Part shown: positions 1-12,156 of the stretch, one piece after another
Layout: each line of letters starts with the position of its first letter
Numbering within the stretch: the first letter of the stretch is position 1
NCBI GenBank assembly: GCA_025531455.1
Contig: JAMYHL010000028.1
Coordinates: forward strand, 481,418-545,417
Source of the DNA: Apiotrichum sp. Y4204
Taxonomy: Eukaryota > Basidiomycota > Tremellomycetes > Trichosporonales > Trichosporonaceae
DNA length: 64,000 bases
Direction of reading: 5' to 3'
Translations under genes and position numbers: made by a program
Notes under the pieces: model-generated
Databases searched by the model: none
The model's input: only the letters and a program-made list of their open reading frames with translations
Told to the model about the DNA's origin: nothing

Positions 1-295
1 CACACCGTTCCATCGCACTTTCAACCCCGACCAACACCAACTCACCAACCACACTTTCATCGCCCAATCTATCCTTATCTCCCATAGAGTCGCGTCCCGG
101 CCTGGTTTATCGCGCGTCTTGCTCACAGCGGCGTCGATCCTCTCTCGGTGTTGCGTCGCGCTAGGACACGATTAGGACGGTCAACTGAGAGTCGAGGCCT
201 GGCGACAAACGTGAGTACCCTCTAAGCATGAGGCCTGTCCTGGCGCGTGACGGACGATTTGTCGCTGTCGTGTCTGTCTCTACCCCCCATCGAGC
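1..295. other. Upstream region of the LisH gene
   Basis: Leader and promoter sequence before the first in-frame ATG. It is C/T-rich near the left edge, which suits a fungal core promoter. A GTGAGT at about 211 is followed after only 16 nt by an AG, too short for a normal intron. I see no other gene here. Confidence 0.4.
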
Positions 296-3200
296 ATGCT
301 CCGCGCGTCCCCATGCTTTGACCCATCCAATGCGATCGAATGTCATCCAATGCTGATACCCCAGGCCATGGCCTTGCCCCACCCGCCAATCGTCCATCCA
401 GCACACGCATTACCCGCGTCTCATTCTCAACAAGTCCTCATGCAGCAGCCCGGACAGCCAGGTCCCTCAGGGATGCCGATGCAGATGGCCCAGTACGGTC
501 AGCCATACGTCGGCGTCGGCGTTCGCCCGCCTCAGCCAGGGATGACTGCGATGCAGATGGCCCAACAGCAGGCCGCAGTCCAGCTCCAGCAACAGCAGCA
601 ACGTCAACTCCAGCTTACCCAACAGCAACAGCACCAGCAGCTCGCCGCTCAGCAGCAGCAAGCAGCAGCATCAGCAGCCCTCGCAGCGGCCCAGCAACAG
701 CAGGCCGCCGCTCAAGCTGCAGTACAGCAACAGCAACAGGCAGCAGCAGCAGCAGCACAACAGCGCGCCGCAATGGCCGCTCAAGCAGCTTCAGCTGGTC
801 ACCACATGTCCCCTTCCCCACACCTCCAGCACCAGGGTTTCCCTGTCAGTGGGCCCGCAGGTGCCGTCCACCCTCACCAATACGCAGGCCATCCGTCACA
901 AGCGGCCGCCATCGCCATGGCAGGTCGTCCTGCAGGCGTCCAGATGCGCCCTCCGCGACCAGGGCAGGTCCGTCCACCACAGCAGTCCGGAATGGTCCAG
1001 CAGCATACCTTCCAGCAGCACCCAGGCATCCAGCAACCCGGGCAACAGCCCGGACAGCAGCCTGGACAACAGCAGGCAGGGCAGGGCCAGCATCCATCTC
1101 ATGTCGCCGGCCAGGTCTCTCATGGGCAAACTCCTCAGGCTCAAGGAACACCTGTTCTTACTGGGGCGCACGTTCATCCACCTCAGGCTTCGATGGAACA
1201 TCAGATGTCTGCGCAGGGCTACGACATGAGCCGCGTGGGATCAGGTGTCCAGTCACAGATGAGCCAGGTTCGCGATGCCGAGTCTTTGTGAGTGACACTT
1301 CATTACCCAAGCTGACTCTTCTAGATTGAGACCGTACATCTATGACTATCTCCTAAAACACGACCTTACCTCTTCTGCAGCCACACTTCGCAACGAGGGT
1401 TCACTAGGGGAGCAAACCGCTGTCCCTATCCAGTTGCCAAAGGGCCTTTTGTCAGAGTAAGTGGTCCCACATGAACCGGTGACTGACGTTTGCGCAGACT
1501 ATGGGGTGTGTTCTGGGAACTGGTCACCGCTGGAAAGGGCCCTCAGGCAGTTAACAGCCCCGCGGCGTACAATGAGGTGAGTTTAAACTCTTTTTCTCAG
1601 TGTGCAATGCTCACGCCAATAGGCGCTCACCCGTCTACGCACAATGAGGCAACAGATTGCCGCAGGCGGGGCCCAGCAGCAACAGGGACAGTTCCAAGGT
1701 GGTGCCGCTTCGACTGTAGCCCAGAGGATTCCGACTCAGCAGTTTCTCGACATAAGGTCACAGACTCAGCAGCAGCAGGCCATCCAGCAAGCAACACAGT
1801 CGCAGGCACACATGATGCAGCAACAGCAGCTCCAGCAACAGCAGCAGCAACAAGCTGCCCAAGCTCAGGCCCAGCAGCAGCAGGCAACTTTGCTCCAGCA
1901 ACAGCAGGCCGCTCAACAGCAGGCCGTTGCCGCCGCCCAGCAGCAACAGGCTGCTCGCTACGGCCAACAGGCTTCCGCCGCCGGTTCGCCTGCCCAACAG
2001 CATCGTCCGCCACCAGGCCAGCAGCACGTGTACACGCCCCAGCAGCAGCATATTCAGATGCAGCCGCCCGGTTCGCAAGGCGCCCCGAATCACCCATCGC
2101 CCATGGCCCCGTCCCCGCGCATGACCCCGCAGCAGCACAAGGTCATGCCTTCCCCGCATCAACAACACATGCGGCCGCCCCCAGGAATAAATGGAGTAGG
2201 TATCATGACACCGGTTGGAACTCCCCCTCAAATGATGTCTGGTGTAACACTACAGCAACCGACGGCCGCCATCGGAATGACACCTCAAGGCTCGGGCACG
2301 TACATGCACCCTGCAACGCCACAGGCGGCTGCTAGTCCTGCGCCACCGACTCCCCAGCAGCAATCGTTGACCGTACATCAGCAGCAGCTAATGCACGCCC
2401 AGGCACAAGCCATACAGGCCCGCGCCCATCAGTTGCAGCAGGAAAACGCGCAGCAACTTCAACAGCAGCAACAGCAACAGGCGGTCCAACAGGCGGCAAC
2501 GGCTGCGCAACAGCAGCAGCAACAAGCCCAGCAGGCTCAGCAGCAGGCGATGTTGCAACAGCAGCAGGCGCAACAGCAGCAGGCTCAACAACAGGCCCAG
2601 CAGCAAGGCCACCAAGGCCACGGCCAGCCTCAGCAGCAGAACGGCCCGATGACCCCGCAGCAAATCGCGCATTACCAGCAGCAGCACGCCCAGCAGCAGC
2701 AGCAGCAGCACCAAGCTGGTCAACAGCAGGGACAGCAGGGTCAGCAGCAACAGCACGGTCAGCCGCCGAATGCCAACCAGACCTACTCGAACTGGGGACT
2801 AGGACAAGTCAATCCCACTGTGATGAACCAAACCGTCCATTCGTTGGGGTTTGGCGGGAGGGACATGAATGATCTTTCCGAGGACGAGAAGGTGAGTTTC
2901 AAAACTGTATTCAGACAGCTCACGCAACAGGCCCGGTTAACGCGGACATATCGGGCAGCGATGGCTGATGCGCAACGGCGACAAATGCTGCTCAACGGCG
3001 TTCCCGCCCCACAGCAGGGCGCGCCAGGTGCTTCTCCAGCCGGGTCAACGCCGCAACAGCATTTTCCGCCGCACGTGATGATGCAGCAGCAACAGGCGCA
3101 GCAGGCTGGCAATCAGCAGCAGCAGGGACGCCAGGTCAGTGGACAGTCTCGACCGCATGGTGTCGCCTTTGGCGGTTCTGCAGGTTCCACGCCCATGCAG

Positions 3201-4086
3201 GTGGGTTTTCGTGTTCCGCGCATACTGACATGAAAAGCAGGCCGAGTCGAGCACGAGCAATACACGTGACAACACGCCTCCCGAGCGGAAGCGCCAGCGT
3301 CGTGACTCTGTTGGATCTGCCGCACCAAGTCCGTACGTGCAGCCGCAGACCATGCCGCCTGGCGGCTTTCCCCAGCAGGGCATGATGGGCCAGCAGATGA
3401 TGGCTGGTGGGCGTCCCATGAGCATCAACGGTCCTGCCCAGACCCCGACCACGATCGAGGCCGCAAGTCCGGCGCACCCTGCGCAGTCGCCACGAACGCA
3501 GCCGATCAACGGTGTCCCAGGCCAGACAATGCAGCGAAATCAGAGCAAGAGTGGACATGGCGACATGTCGCCTCCGCAAAGCCCTGCAGCTGCGACTCTT
3601 GGTCGAACGACACCGCAAGCAGGAAAGGTCAACATGACCCCAAAGATGCAAAAGGACGAGCTAATTGTGGGTATTGCCGTGATGGATCTATTCTGACCAC
3701 AGCGCGACGCTACCACCCCGAAATCATTGCGGAATTCTCCCAACACAAGTGTGGCCAACGTGTCGGAACCGCCACAGCCTGGCCCATCACAAGGTGTCAC
3801 CCCGTCGCCACCATCAGCAAACACGGGAGGCGCTGGGCCTGGACAGAACCAGGGTGGCCCCGTGTTGAACGGTGTGCCTGACGGGTCTGCGAATGCCACA
3901 CCGAATATGAATGTGAACAACACCACAAACCTGTTCCCTCCCAGCGACATTCTCGACAACACGAACATCTTTGGAACGGATGGCGAACTCGACTGGATGA
4001 ACTTTACCGCCGGCGACGGTATCGACTTTACGATGTACCTCGAAAACATAGGCGAGGACAACGACGGCGAGGTCGGTATGGCATAA
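296..4086 (+). CDS. Glutamine-rich LisH/LUFS-domain transcriptional regulator (Flo8/SSBP-like)
   Basis: Six exons: 296-1287, 1325-1456, 1498-1576, 1623-3200, 3241-3666, 3703-4086, giving about 1,196 residues. Exon 2 encodes a LisH motif (LRPYIYDYLLKHDL followed by SSAATLRNE). Exons 3-4 continue into the LUFS signature (LWGVFWELVTAGK, then ALTRLRTMRQQI), the arrangement known in Flo8, SSBP and LEUG-type co-regulators; LisH mediates dimerisation. Around it are very long glutamine/alanine tracts, and the C-terminus is acidic and aromatic (DWMNF, then EDNDGEVGMA), like an activation domain. It is probably a nuclear regulator of morphogenesis or adhesion by analogy with Flo8; that role is inference. 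A GTGAGT at 2892 with an AG at 2930 marks a possible extra 39-nt intron that keeps frame and has no stop, so those 13 residues are uncertain. The start at 296 is the first ATG in frame; a later Met at residue 20 is also possible. Confidence 0.8.
580..2760 (+). repeat. CAG/CAA-rich coding tracts (poly-Q)
   Basis: Interrupted CAG/CAA/GCN runs in the LisH gene, densest at about 580-780, 1770-1960 and 2420-2760. They encode poly-Q with interspersed alanine and histidine. CAA and CAG are mixed throughout, so these are impure tracts rather than clean microsatellites. Confidence 0.8.
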
Positions 4087-4901
4087 CTGGGCCACGCGGT
4101 GTTGATCGTCGTACAACGCGACGTGTCTTGCGCGAGCCTACGTCGGCCGCGTTCGTGGCCAGGTTTCGTGTCGCACAGACGGTGATCGTGGCGTGCGCCA
4201 TCGCGTTATGCTTTGGCGTCTACGGCTGCGACTGCGGCTTGCACACTGCAGAATACGCACGTGCACTTTGCATCACCGACGGCCTTTAATGTTCTCGCCC
4301 CTCCCCCTCATCTCGTTTTGTCTTGACTGGAAGACTGCGTTTCTCGCCCGCGGTGTTGTATAGGAGGTGATCTAGCTCTAGTCTCGTAACTCGTGACCTA
4401 CTGTCTTGGTTTAGCTCTTTCTTTTCTCTCTCATATCTCCCTCTCACTTTTTCTCGCGCCGTCACTCGCCTAGCATCCATTTTCGTTTTCATCACTTCCA
4501 TCCGCACCAACCACACCACGTCGTCTTGTCGCGCTACAAAACACTTTCTCCTTTCTGTCTCTCACGCTCTATCTCTCTCGCACTGAAGCCCGGTATATAA
4601 CCTCCCACTATATGTGTGCTAGTCGATGCACCCCATTGCACGGAATGTAACAGTCAGGTGAGGCAGGAGCTGCCGAGCAAAGGGGACCAGATAGCTGGAT
4701 GGCCGACGGAATGTGGCGTTGCCACTTGGTCAGATTGGGGCACAGCCGGTCTGGAATCAAAGTCGGCCCAGCCATGATGACGACATATGGGCGCCCTCAA
4801 GCCAATCTCGCCAAGTAGCCAAGTTTGCACTTGGGCAAAAACGTTTATCTTTCACGGCTGACAAGTTCGGCAATGTACACTCTGCACCACAATCCACGTC
4901 C
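4087..4901. other. Intergenic region, LisH gene to permease
   Basis: Contains the 3' flank of the LisH gene and the promoter of the permease. The segment 4405-4480 is strongly pyrimidine-rich on the plus strand. No coding segment joins to either neighbour and I see no RNA gene. Confidence 0.5.
4593..4599 (+). promoter_or_regulatory. TATA-like box upstream of the permease
   Basis: TATATAA after a CT-rich stretch, about 300 bases before the permease ATG at 4902. Position and context suit a core promoter, but the transcription start is unknown. Confidence 0.3.
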
Positions 4902-7368
4902 ATGGCCGAGCACGCAATCAACGCGCGCAGCATCGTGACGCTCGTCGTCTTCTTCGTCGTCAGTGAGTGCAGAGGCGGGGAATGACAGGATTGGAAGCCG
5001 GGGAGATGTAGGGGGAAGTGAAGCGCTCAACAAAGTGGGAGTGAGGTGGCATACTTGGAGATTGGGCAGGATTGAGCCGGCGATCTGGCACGGCGATCCA
5101 GGAAGCCGAGATGGAGAGTCTATCTTCATTTCGATCCGATCACGATACCGCTCGGACCGCAGATCCGGGGAGATCAACAAGCTCCAAACTTCGAGAAACA
5201 CACGGATCGCGGAGACCCCATTCTATCGCGCTATCCCAGATCCAGCAGGGCCGTTGATCCACTCTGCGTTCCGACGATAAGACGGCTGACGGCTGACGGC
5301 AGATGTGCTCGTCCTCTTCCCACTGCGCATCCCGCTCCCAGCGGTGGTTGGGCGGTGGGCCCACAGGATAAGGAACGCGCTGCTCGGTGTGCGGGACGAA
5401 GATGGCGAGGAAGGGAGGGAGCAGAATGGCGCCGGGCGCAGCGGGGATAAGGAAATCCGCGTTCCAAGAGTAACAACTAAGCACTTTACGCTCGGCCTCG
5501 TGACTGCGCCCGTTGCGGGCGTGTTCCTCCTCCTTGCGAGCACGTGTGTCCCGCCCGCGGTCGTGCGGCGCGGTATCGTCGGCGATATGGTGCGGCCGTA
5601 CGATATCATGGCGCTGTTTCTGAGCTTTGTAAGTGAAGAGCAATGAGGGCTATGGCCAGTCTTATCTGACCTCAGGCGTACATCTCGCTCTCGCTCGACT
5701 GCACCGGCCTGCTCCTCTATCTGGCGCTGACAGTTGCCTCGCGGAGTCCTCCCCGGGGCCGGCCCCTCTTTTCCTCGCTGTACGCGCTCTTCATCACGCT
5801 CGCCCTCGGTGTCGGCAACGACCCCATCGTGCTGAGCGGCACCCCCTTTGTCGCGTACTTTACCTCGCACGCGCGCATCGTACCCCCGACAGCATTCCTG
5901 TTCGCGCAGTTCCAGGCAGCCAACCTCGCCTCGGCCCTGCTCGTCAGCAGCAACCCCACCAACCTTGTGCTCACCTCGGCGTTCCACCTCGCCTTCCTCT
6001 CCTTCTCGGCATGGACCACCCTCCCGACAATCGCGGCCGCCGTCGCCCTCTTCCCCGTCCTCAGGCTCCAGTTCCGCTCCCTCATCCCGCCCACTATCGC
6101 AAAAGTCCAGGCCACCCCGCGCGCAGCCCTCACCGACCCCACCGGCGCAGTCTTCACGACGACCATCTTCCTCGCCTCCATCGTCCTCCTCGTCGCCCTC
6201 TCCGCCGCCGGGAAACTCGAGGGCGTGCAGGGCGTCTGGAGCGTGACTGCCCCCGCGGCGATTCTCGTTCTCCTCCGCGATTGTTGGCATGATTTCGCCC
6301 GAGGGGGGAGTACCAAGGCCGCCGCGCTGGCCCCGACCGAGCCGGGGGGCAAGGCGGCAGACGAGGAGGCGCCGTCTGGCGAGAGCGACGGAGAGCAGGA
6401 GGAGCAGGGGGAGCCAAAGGATAACGGCAAGCATCTCGGGTTTAAGCCAGACGCTCTGCCTGTATTTGACGTGGCCGAGAGTCACATCACGACTGGCGTT
6501 GAGACGCGGCCCGCCGCGCGCCGCCGCATAAAGTCCATGGTCGGGCACCCGCGCCCGGTCGTGATGCGTAGGCATGGATCGGGCGACTCGCGCGCGCTGA
6601 ATATTCCCCCACCGCCAGTGAAGCGCACGCCGTCGCCGCCGTTGCCGGCGTCCGACTCGCCGCGAACCCTCTCTTCGTCCCCGCAGCCCGCATCCTATCC
6701 CCCACAAACCCTTGCACCAACCCGGCGTCCCTCGCGGCACCCTCTCGCAGTCCTCCGACGCACGTTCCCGACCGTGTCGACGATTATCGGCCGCCTGCCC
6801 CTCCCCCTCCTCCCCTTCGCGTTCAGCATGTTCATCCTAGTCGAGGCGCTCGACCACACTGGCTGGGTGGCCGTCTGGGCGCGCTGGTGGGAACGCTGGG
6901 CGCGCGCATCGGGTGCAGCGGGGTGCGTCTTCCTCATGAGTATCCTGAGTGTCGTGGGGTGTAATGTGAGTGAAAGAAAAGATTACTGTTTCGTGATGTC
7001 TGACTCATAGATCCTCGGCACAAACATTGGCGCGACGGTGCTTCTCTCGCGCATCCTCGTCGTGTGGAAGGCCGAGGTCAACCCGTCGAAGCGCGCACTG
7101 TTCGGGAGCATCCTCGCGCTCGCGGTCGGCAGCAACTTTGGCGCATACAGTCTCAGGCAAGTAAACCAAGTTTAGGCAGCTTTCTGACCCCAGCTTCCCC
7201 GCATCTCTTGCAGGTCTGCTCTGGCGCGACATTCTCGCGCAAAAGGGCCTGCACGTCCGCGCGCGTGACTTTCTCCGCTGGAATATGCTCCCTCTTGCCG
7301 CGACGTTGGTGGTCGGCGGGTGCGTTGTCGGCGCCGAGGTGTGTGTCATGTTCCGTCATGGCGAGTAG
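4902..7368 (+). CDS. ArsB/NhaD-type anion permease-like membrane protein
   Basis: Exons 4902-4962, 5303-5628, 5676-6965, 7011-7156, 7194-7368 give about 665 residues. The reading of exon 1 (MAEHAINARS then IVTLVVFFVV) joined to NVLVLFPLRIPLP restores the first membrane helix expected in this family, which is why I place the start at 4902 across a 340-nt intron. Many hydrophobic helices follow, including TAPVAGVFLLLAS, PYDIMALFLSFAYISLSLD and the conserved SSNPTNLVLTSAF loop typical of ion-transporter-superfamily permeases. A hydrophilic loop rich in P, S and charged residues (about codons 300-460) splits the protein into two halves, and the second half contains GTNIGATVLLSR and ASLAGLLWRDIL. 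The protein is likely in the plasma membrane, moving arsenite, another oxyanion or dicarboxylate; the substrate cannot be told. The last intron (7157-7193) has a GC donor. Confidence 0.8.
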
Positions 7369-7540
7369 GGTGACTATCGGATATCGCGTTGGATCTATCT
7401 TTGGTTATCTCGGTTCGAGTTTTGGCAATTCACGGTGAATCGGCAGTCATGGCTGGCTGCCGTGGCTATTCTACAGATACAGATACATCTTTTATCGAAT
7501 AATGTAGATATTATCTAGAGATGGTAATACAGTGCTATCG

Positions 7541-10244
7541 CTACAGAGCATCATGAGCCTCCTCGAATACCTCGGGGTCAAGAGTCTTTAGATATTCAGC
7601 ATGATCCACCTGGGGCCGATAAAAGCTCACCTCCCACCTCCAACTCGGATCATACGGCGCCGACACCGTCTCGGCCCGGTCCTGCTCCTGCTCTTGTTCT
7701 TGTTCTTGTTCGTTGGCGTCCAGCCGATCAACCGCCGCCTGCAGCCTATCGAGCCTCGCAGTACCTCCAACCTCGAAATCCAACCCGCGCGCAAGTTCAA
7801 TATCAGGCTCGACGCGCAGACCAGCTGCGCTTCCGAGCCGCCGGAGAAGCCGCTCATTGCGGTCCCGCAGCACCGTGAGCTCGCCCGCGTTACGCGCCGC
7901 GGCCTCGTTGCGCTCTCGCAGCTCGGTAAGCTCGCCCGCGTTGCGCGCCGCGGTAGCCGTCGCCTCGTCGCGTTCCTGCTCGAGGACGGGGATCCGCCCC
8001 TCGAGCGCCATGTTGGCAATCTCCAGCTCGGACGTCTTCCCTTCCAGCTCGGCCTTGTCTTTTTCCAGCGCGGACGTTTTCAGTTTCAGCTCGGCATGTT
8101 CGTTTTCCAGCACAGTGTGGCGTTCTTCCAGCGCAGTGTGGCGGTCTTCCAGCCGTTCTTCCAAGGCGTGTACGTCTTTCTGGAATTCCCTGTAACTCTC
8201 CTTATCCTGCTGGCGTTCCCGCTTCTCCCTATCCAGGCGGTCCTCCGCCTTGCCCAGTGCGTGCTTGAGCCTCGCAATCTCGGCCTCCACCTCCCCAGGT
8301 CGCACCATCGTGTCGACCTGGTCTCGGAGGCTGGCGTTTTCGGCTCCCAAGACTTCGTTGTTGTTCTCGGCGTCTGTGAGCTTCTCCTTTAGGCTCTCGT
8401 TCTCGAGCATCAATGCCTGCCGGTCATTGTTCACGGCATCGAGGCGTTCCTTGAGCCTGGTCATCACTCTTTGCGTCTCCTCGAGCTGTTGTCGCTGCTG
8501 GGCGTTGATTTCGGCTTGGTGTACCGCTGAAGTTCCGAGCCTGGGTGGGGCTTGGGAGGGGGGACCAGCGGGTGCAGCTTGGGATGCCGGCGGGAGTGCC
8601 GGGTGTGCAGGAAGTGACGGTGTGGGCATCGGCGGAAAAGGGGCGTGGGTGGCCCCCGGGCGCGACGACAGACCAGCGGGCGCAGCAAGAGCGGACTCGG
8701 CGTACCCAGAGTTTGCTCGCCAGTTATTGAGCTCTTCAACAGTAAGAGCACCGTCCGCAGGCGCGACGGGCGCGGCAGGTGCGGCTGTCGGCGCCCTACT
8801 CATCGGCGCAGATGCGGGGGGCGTGCCGTAGTCTGGCGAGGGGATAATGCTCGCCGGCGCGGCGGGGGTGGCGCTCGGCGCCCTGCTCATTGGCGCAGAT
8901 GCGGGGGGCGTGCCGTAGTCTGGGGATGGGATGGTAAAGCCCGCATCTGTGTCCCTGCGTTGGCGCTTTGACGAGGGCTTGGGGTTGGAGGGAAAGCCGC
9001 GTTTCCGTGAGTTGTTAGGCGGGGGGATCGCGGTGAGCTGGGTGGGGTGGGAGGGAGGAAGGGCTCGTGGCTGTACGCCGGGACTAGCGGGAGGAGCAGG
9101 GTGGCCGTTGACTGGTTGTGGACCAGCAGGACGTCCGGGAGCTGCGGGCATGTAGCCGTTGACGGGCGTCGAAGGGGCGGGGCCGGTCGCGACGTACGGG
9201 ACCGAGGATGGACCAGCGGTGGCTGCGGGCCAGGCGACAGGGGGTGGCATGGCGGAAGTGGCGCCAGGTGCAGCACCGACACTGGATGCCCATCCTGCCT
9301 GAAACTCCTCCAGAGGAACTTCACGGACTGCCTGCGGACCAGCGGGGGCAGAGACCGCCGACATGGGCCGTGGTGGGTGGGGTACCGCGCCTTGTCTGAG
9401 CGGGGAGGGGACGCGCGGAGCCACGGAGTGGGCGCGGGGGGGAGGGGCGAGCAGCCCATTACCATTACCATTGCCGAAAGCTGGTGCAGCAGTGGTAGGA
9501 CGCGATGGGCCGGCCACCGCGTCTGATATGGCTGGGGAAGGCATGCGTGACGGGCCGACGGAGGCACTGCCATAGTAAGCCTGCGGAGTAGTAAAAAAAG
9601 GACCCTGCCCGAAGTTTGAGGCCGTGGGGCTCGGGGTGGCCGTGGGGCTCGGGGTGCCCGCAATGGTGGGTGGGGCCGAGAGCGGCAGCCTGTTCTTATT
9701 ACGCGCGGCAAGGGCATTCTCCAGCCTATCGTCCAATTTCTGTTTACTTGTACGTCCGCGCCATGACTTCAGAGGCTTTGGAGCGTTGGGGTCGCGTTCC
9801 ACGCCTCTTCCCTCGGTGATCAGCTTGATGATGCCGGTCTACTGCGTCAGTTGATGGATTTATCCCAACGTACGAGGTGCTGCCTGACTGGTTGCCAGAA
9901 TTCCGGCTCGCGATGAAGGGCGACCAGGAGATCGTGGTAGAACGGGAGGAAGCGGCGTTCGAGGACGACTTGCGAGCCGCAATTGCTGCAAGTCGAGGAC
10001 GCACTACCGTTTACGGCGTCGAAAGAAAAGTTGCGGCAAGGCTTTTTGCAGTCGAAGCAGCCTGGGGGCTCGAGCATGCTGTGGTGTCAGAAGTGGAAGG
10101 GTGGAACTGAGCTACTCACGTGCGGAAATCGCCTCTAAAGTCGGGCGCCAGGAGTGTCAGACGCTTATGACCCTTTACGCCTTTGAGTTGATCGGACGTA
10201 AGAGCCTGGGTAAGATTGGGGTTGGGATTCTCATTGTTGGACAT
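7541..10244 (-). CDS. Zinc-ribbon and coiled-coil protein of unknown function
   Basis: Three exons on the minus strand: 10120-10244, 9874-10078, 7541-9838, about 875 residues. After a short N-terminus comes CFDCKKPCRNF, then CSNCGSQVV, a CxxC...CxxC pair that could bind zinc. A short basic segment follows (DPNAPKPLKSWRGRTSKQKL) whose opening resembles the start of an HMG box, but no HMG fold continues. The middle is long, disordered and rich in P, A and S, with a duplicated 28-residue block. The last 300 residues are a strongly charged coiled coil (for example LEERLEDRHTALEERHTVLE). I do not recognise the family. Placing the start at 10244 depends on joining exon 1 (MSNNENPNPNLTQAL) in phase; the two downstream junctions have good GT/AG sites. 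It converges with the permease, with about 170 nt between stops. Confidence 0.6.
8766..8934 (-). repeat. Two-copy tandem repeat of about 84 bp, coding
   Basis: Two adjacent near-identical copies inside the zinc-ribbon/coiled-coil gene, each encoding SIIPSPDYGTPPASAPMSRAP plus a variable alanine/proline tail. Only a few bases differ, so the duplication is recent or homogenised. Confidence 0.7.
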
Positions 10245-12156
10245 GGTGATAGAGTGCGCCGGGCACGATTATTGAGTCTGCGCCAGGCAGAGAAGCGAGC
10301 GTGACGAGGGATTGACAGTGTTGGGAACGTTGATGGAGAAGGAGGACTTGAGGGTCCGCGATTGGGAGTTATATATCTCTTGCAGGGCATGTCGGCGTCG
10401 ACGTCGGCGTCCGAGTGACTTGTCTTCATTGTGTCAAGAGGAGACGGCAGGAGGTGAGTCCGCGTCGTGTCGGAGCTGTGATGAGCTGTGATGGTCATTG
10501 GCGCTTCATTGTCTTTGTCATTTCGGTGTCGGTGTGGATAATGATTGCTATTGTCGCGTGTCTCGCCCATGTCGTGTTTGATGACACGCGTCTCGTCCAG
10601 TCGCGGGGCAGTGCTGTCAAGTGTAGTGTAGTGTCGTGACACCGTCGGCATGCAAGTCTGCAAAGTGACACATTCAAGATGTTTTTGCCACTAAGTTGGA
10701 CATGACCCCCTGGTGCCACATACCGACCTGCTCGTCGATCACACACGTACACAATGACAGTGCGCCACCCCACAGAGAGAAAACCCGAATGAGCTCCATT
10801 CCGAGTAAGACGGTCGAGTGAGTGGAAGCTCGAGTCTGACTGCACAGCATTCAGTTTCTTGTCAAAATCGTTGTCGTCAGACATTGGCCGGCGCGTCATG
10901 TTCAGACTTGTGGAGATACGGATGCGACTGGAGGAGAATCGTCTGTTGTTAGATGACCTGTTTGTTTGTTCCACTATGAACCGCCGTCCTGAGGCAAAGA
11001 CAATCAACTCACTACAGTGTGTATTTGCCACCAAGCTCGTTGCCGCACGCGCAGCCACTTTGTCCTCGGTTGCGTTCCACAATACCACTGGCGGATGAGC
11101 TTGTATGCTAGCGATGCATGTAGGCTACCGTGACCATCACCTGTTCCCAGTGGATACCTCGGGAACGGGACAGACGAGCACGGGTTTACTGCGCAGCGTA
11201 TGACGGCCTCGAGTGCTTGCCGTTCGGCACAGCTGTGGTCGCTCTGGTCCTGGGATGGTAGGAAGTGGGTGAATGAGAGAAAGAGTTTACAAGCACGCGC
11301 CGTAGTCAGTCTGATAAGTCTTGTTATAATCACCCATGGGTCCTTCGCATGTCCTGACTTCACCCCTCGTCTCAATCTCGCACCGCCGTCAGAACCCATG
11401 TCCGTGCCAACTATAACGCCACGAAAAGCACCTGCTCTGGTCATTGTCCGGCAGCCAGTCGACGATAAGTATCCAAATACCACTCAAAGCCATAATAGCC
11501 ATGGACTAGCGGTGGCCAACTGTGGCCACAGATTGTGACGCGTGGCGCCAGATTAGGGGTGACTGTCGTCGCCACTGGTGGCTGGGGGATCCGGTGACGA
11601 AGGGTGCTGGTCGCTACGGTGTACTGTACTCGTAACCGCGACTCGTGTGGCCTCGTGCGTTGTGCGTTGTAGCGCCACGCACAGCCATGAGTACCAGGCT
11701 TGCTACGAGGCGAGGCGCGTTGGCTGCAGCAGTACCTCATCGAGTAGCACGGGCATCCCAGCCCTTCCCTCATCACTCACTTCCGCCCGGAAGCTAATTA
11801 GCTCAACTCATAACGGCGTTAAGGTTAGTCCTCCTCATTGCAAGGCACGCAGGGCGGTGGCCTGGCCGGATCCGTCGGAGCGGGGGGTCAGGTGCTCGTG
11901 TTGTTTGGTGGTTGCGGTGTCGGGCGCTGAGCCGCGCCACGGGCCTCGTCTTGCTTGTTTCCTCCGCGTTTTGTCCGCCGCCCTTCGTGCGCCGCGTTCC
12001 CGACCTCGAGTCGTGCAGTCCGACGCGAGGGGATGTGTAGTGTAATGTAATGATGCATAGTGGTGACTGCGTACCCCTGTTTTGAGTGGTTGTGATCGTG
12101 TTCCGGGACCGCGCGGACCGTGCGCGAATGATCTCCTCCTACTCTCCTCAGAACTC
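10245..12156. other. Gene-poor interval of about 1.9 kb
   Basis: Short open frames occur on both strands (the longest about 197 codons at 10495-11088 minus), but none shows a motif, biased composition or convincing exon joins. It must contain the promoter of the zinc-ribbon gene and the 3' flank of the tRNA synthetase gene. I see no tRNA or rRNA. Confidence 0.4.

Noticed and set aside
580..780. CAG-rich tract as a non-coding microsatellite
   Set aside because: The frame is open, CAA and CAG are mixed, and it continues into a LisH domain; it is coding poly-Q.
5223..6740. 505-codon open frame on the minus strand across the permease
   Set aside because: It is antisense to a coding exon with strong family motifs; its translation is low-complexity R/G/E with no domain.
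8887..9717. 276-codon minus-strand frame rich in P and R
   Set aside because: Alternative frame of the zinc-ribbon/coiled-coil gene exon 3; only the chosen frame is open for the whole exon and joins to exon 2.
10495..11088. 197-codon minus-strand frame
   Set aside because: No motif, no supporting exon joins and no composition bias; treated as chance.
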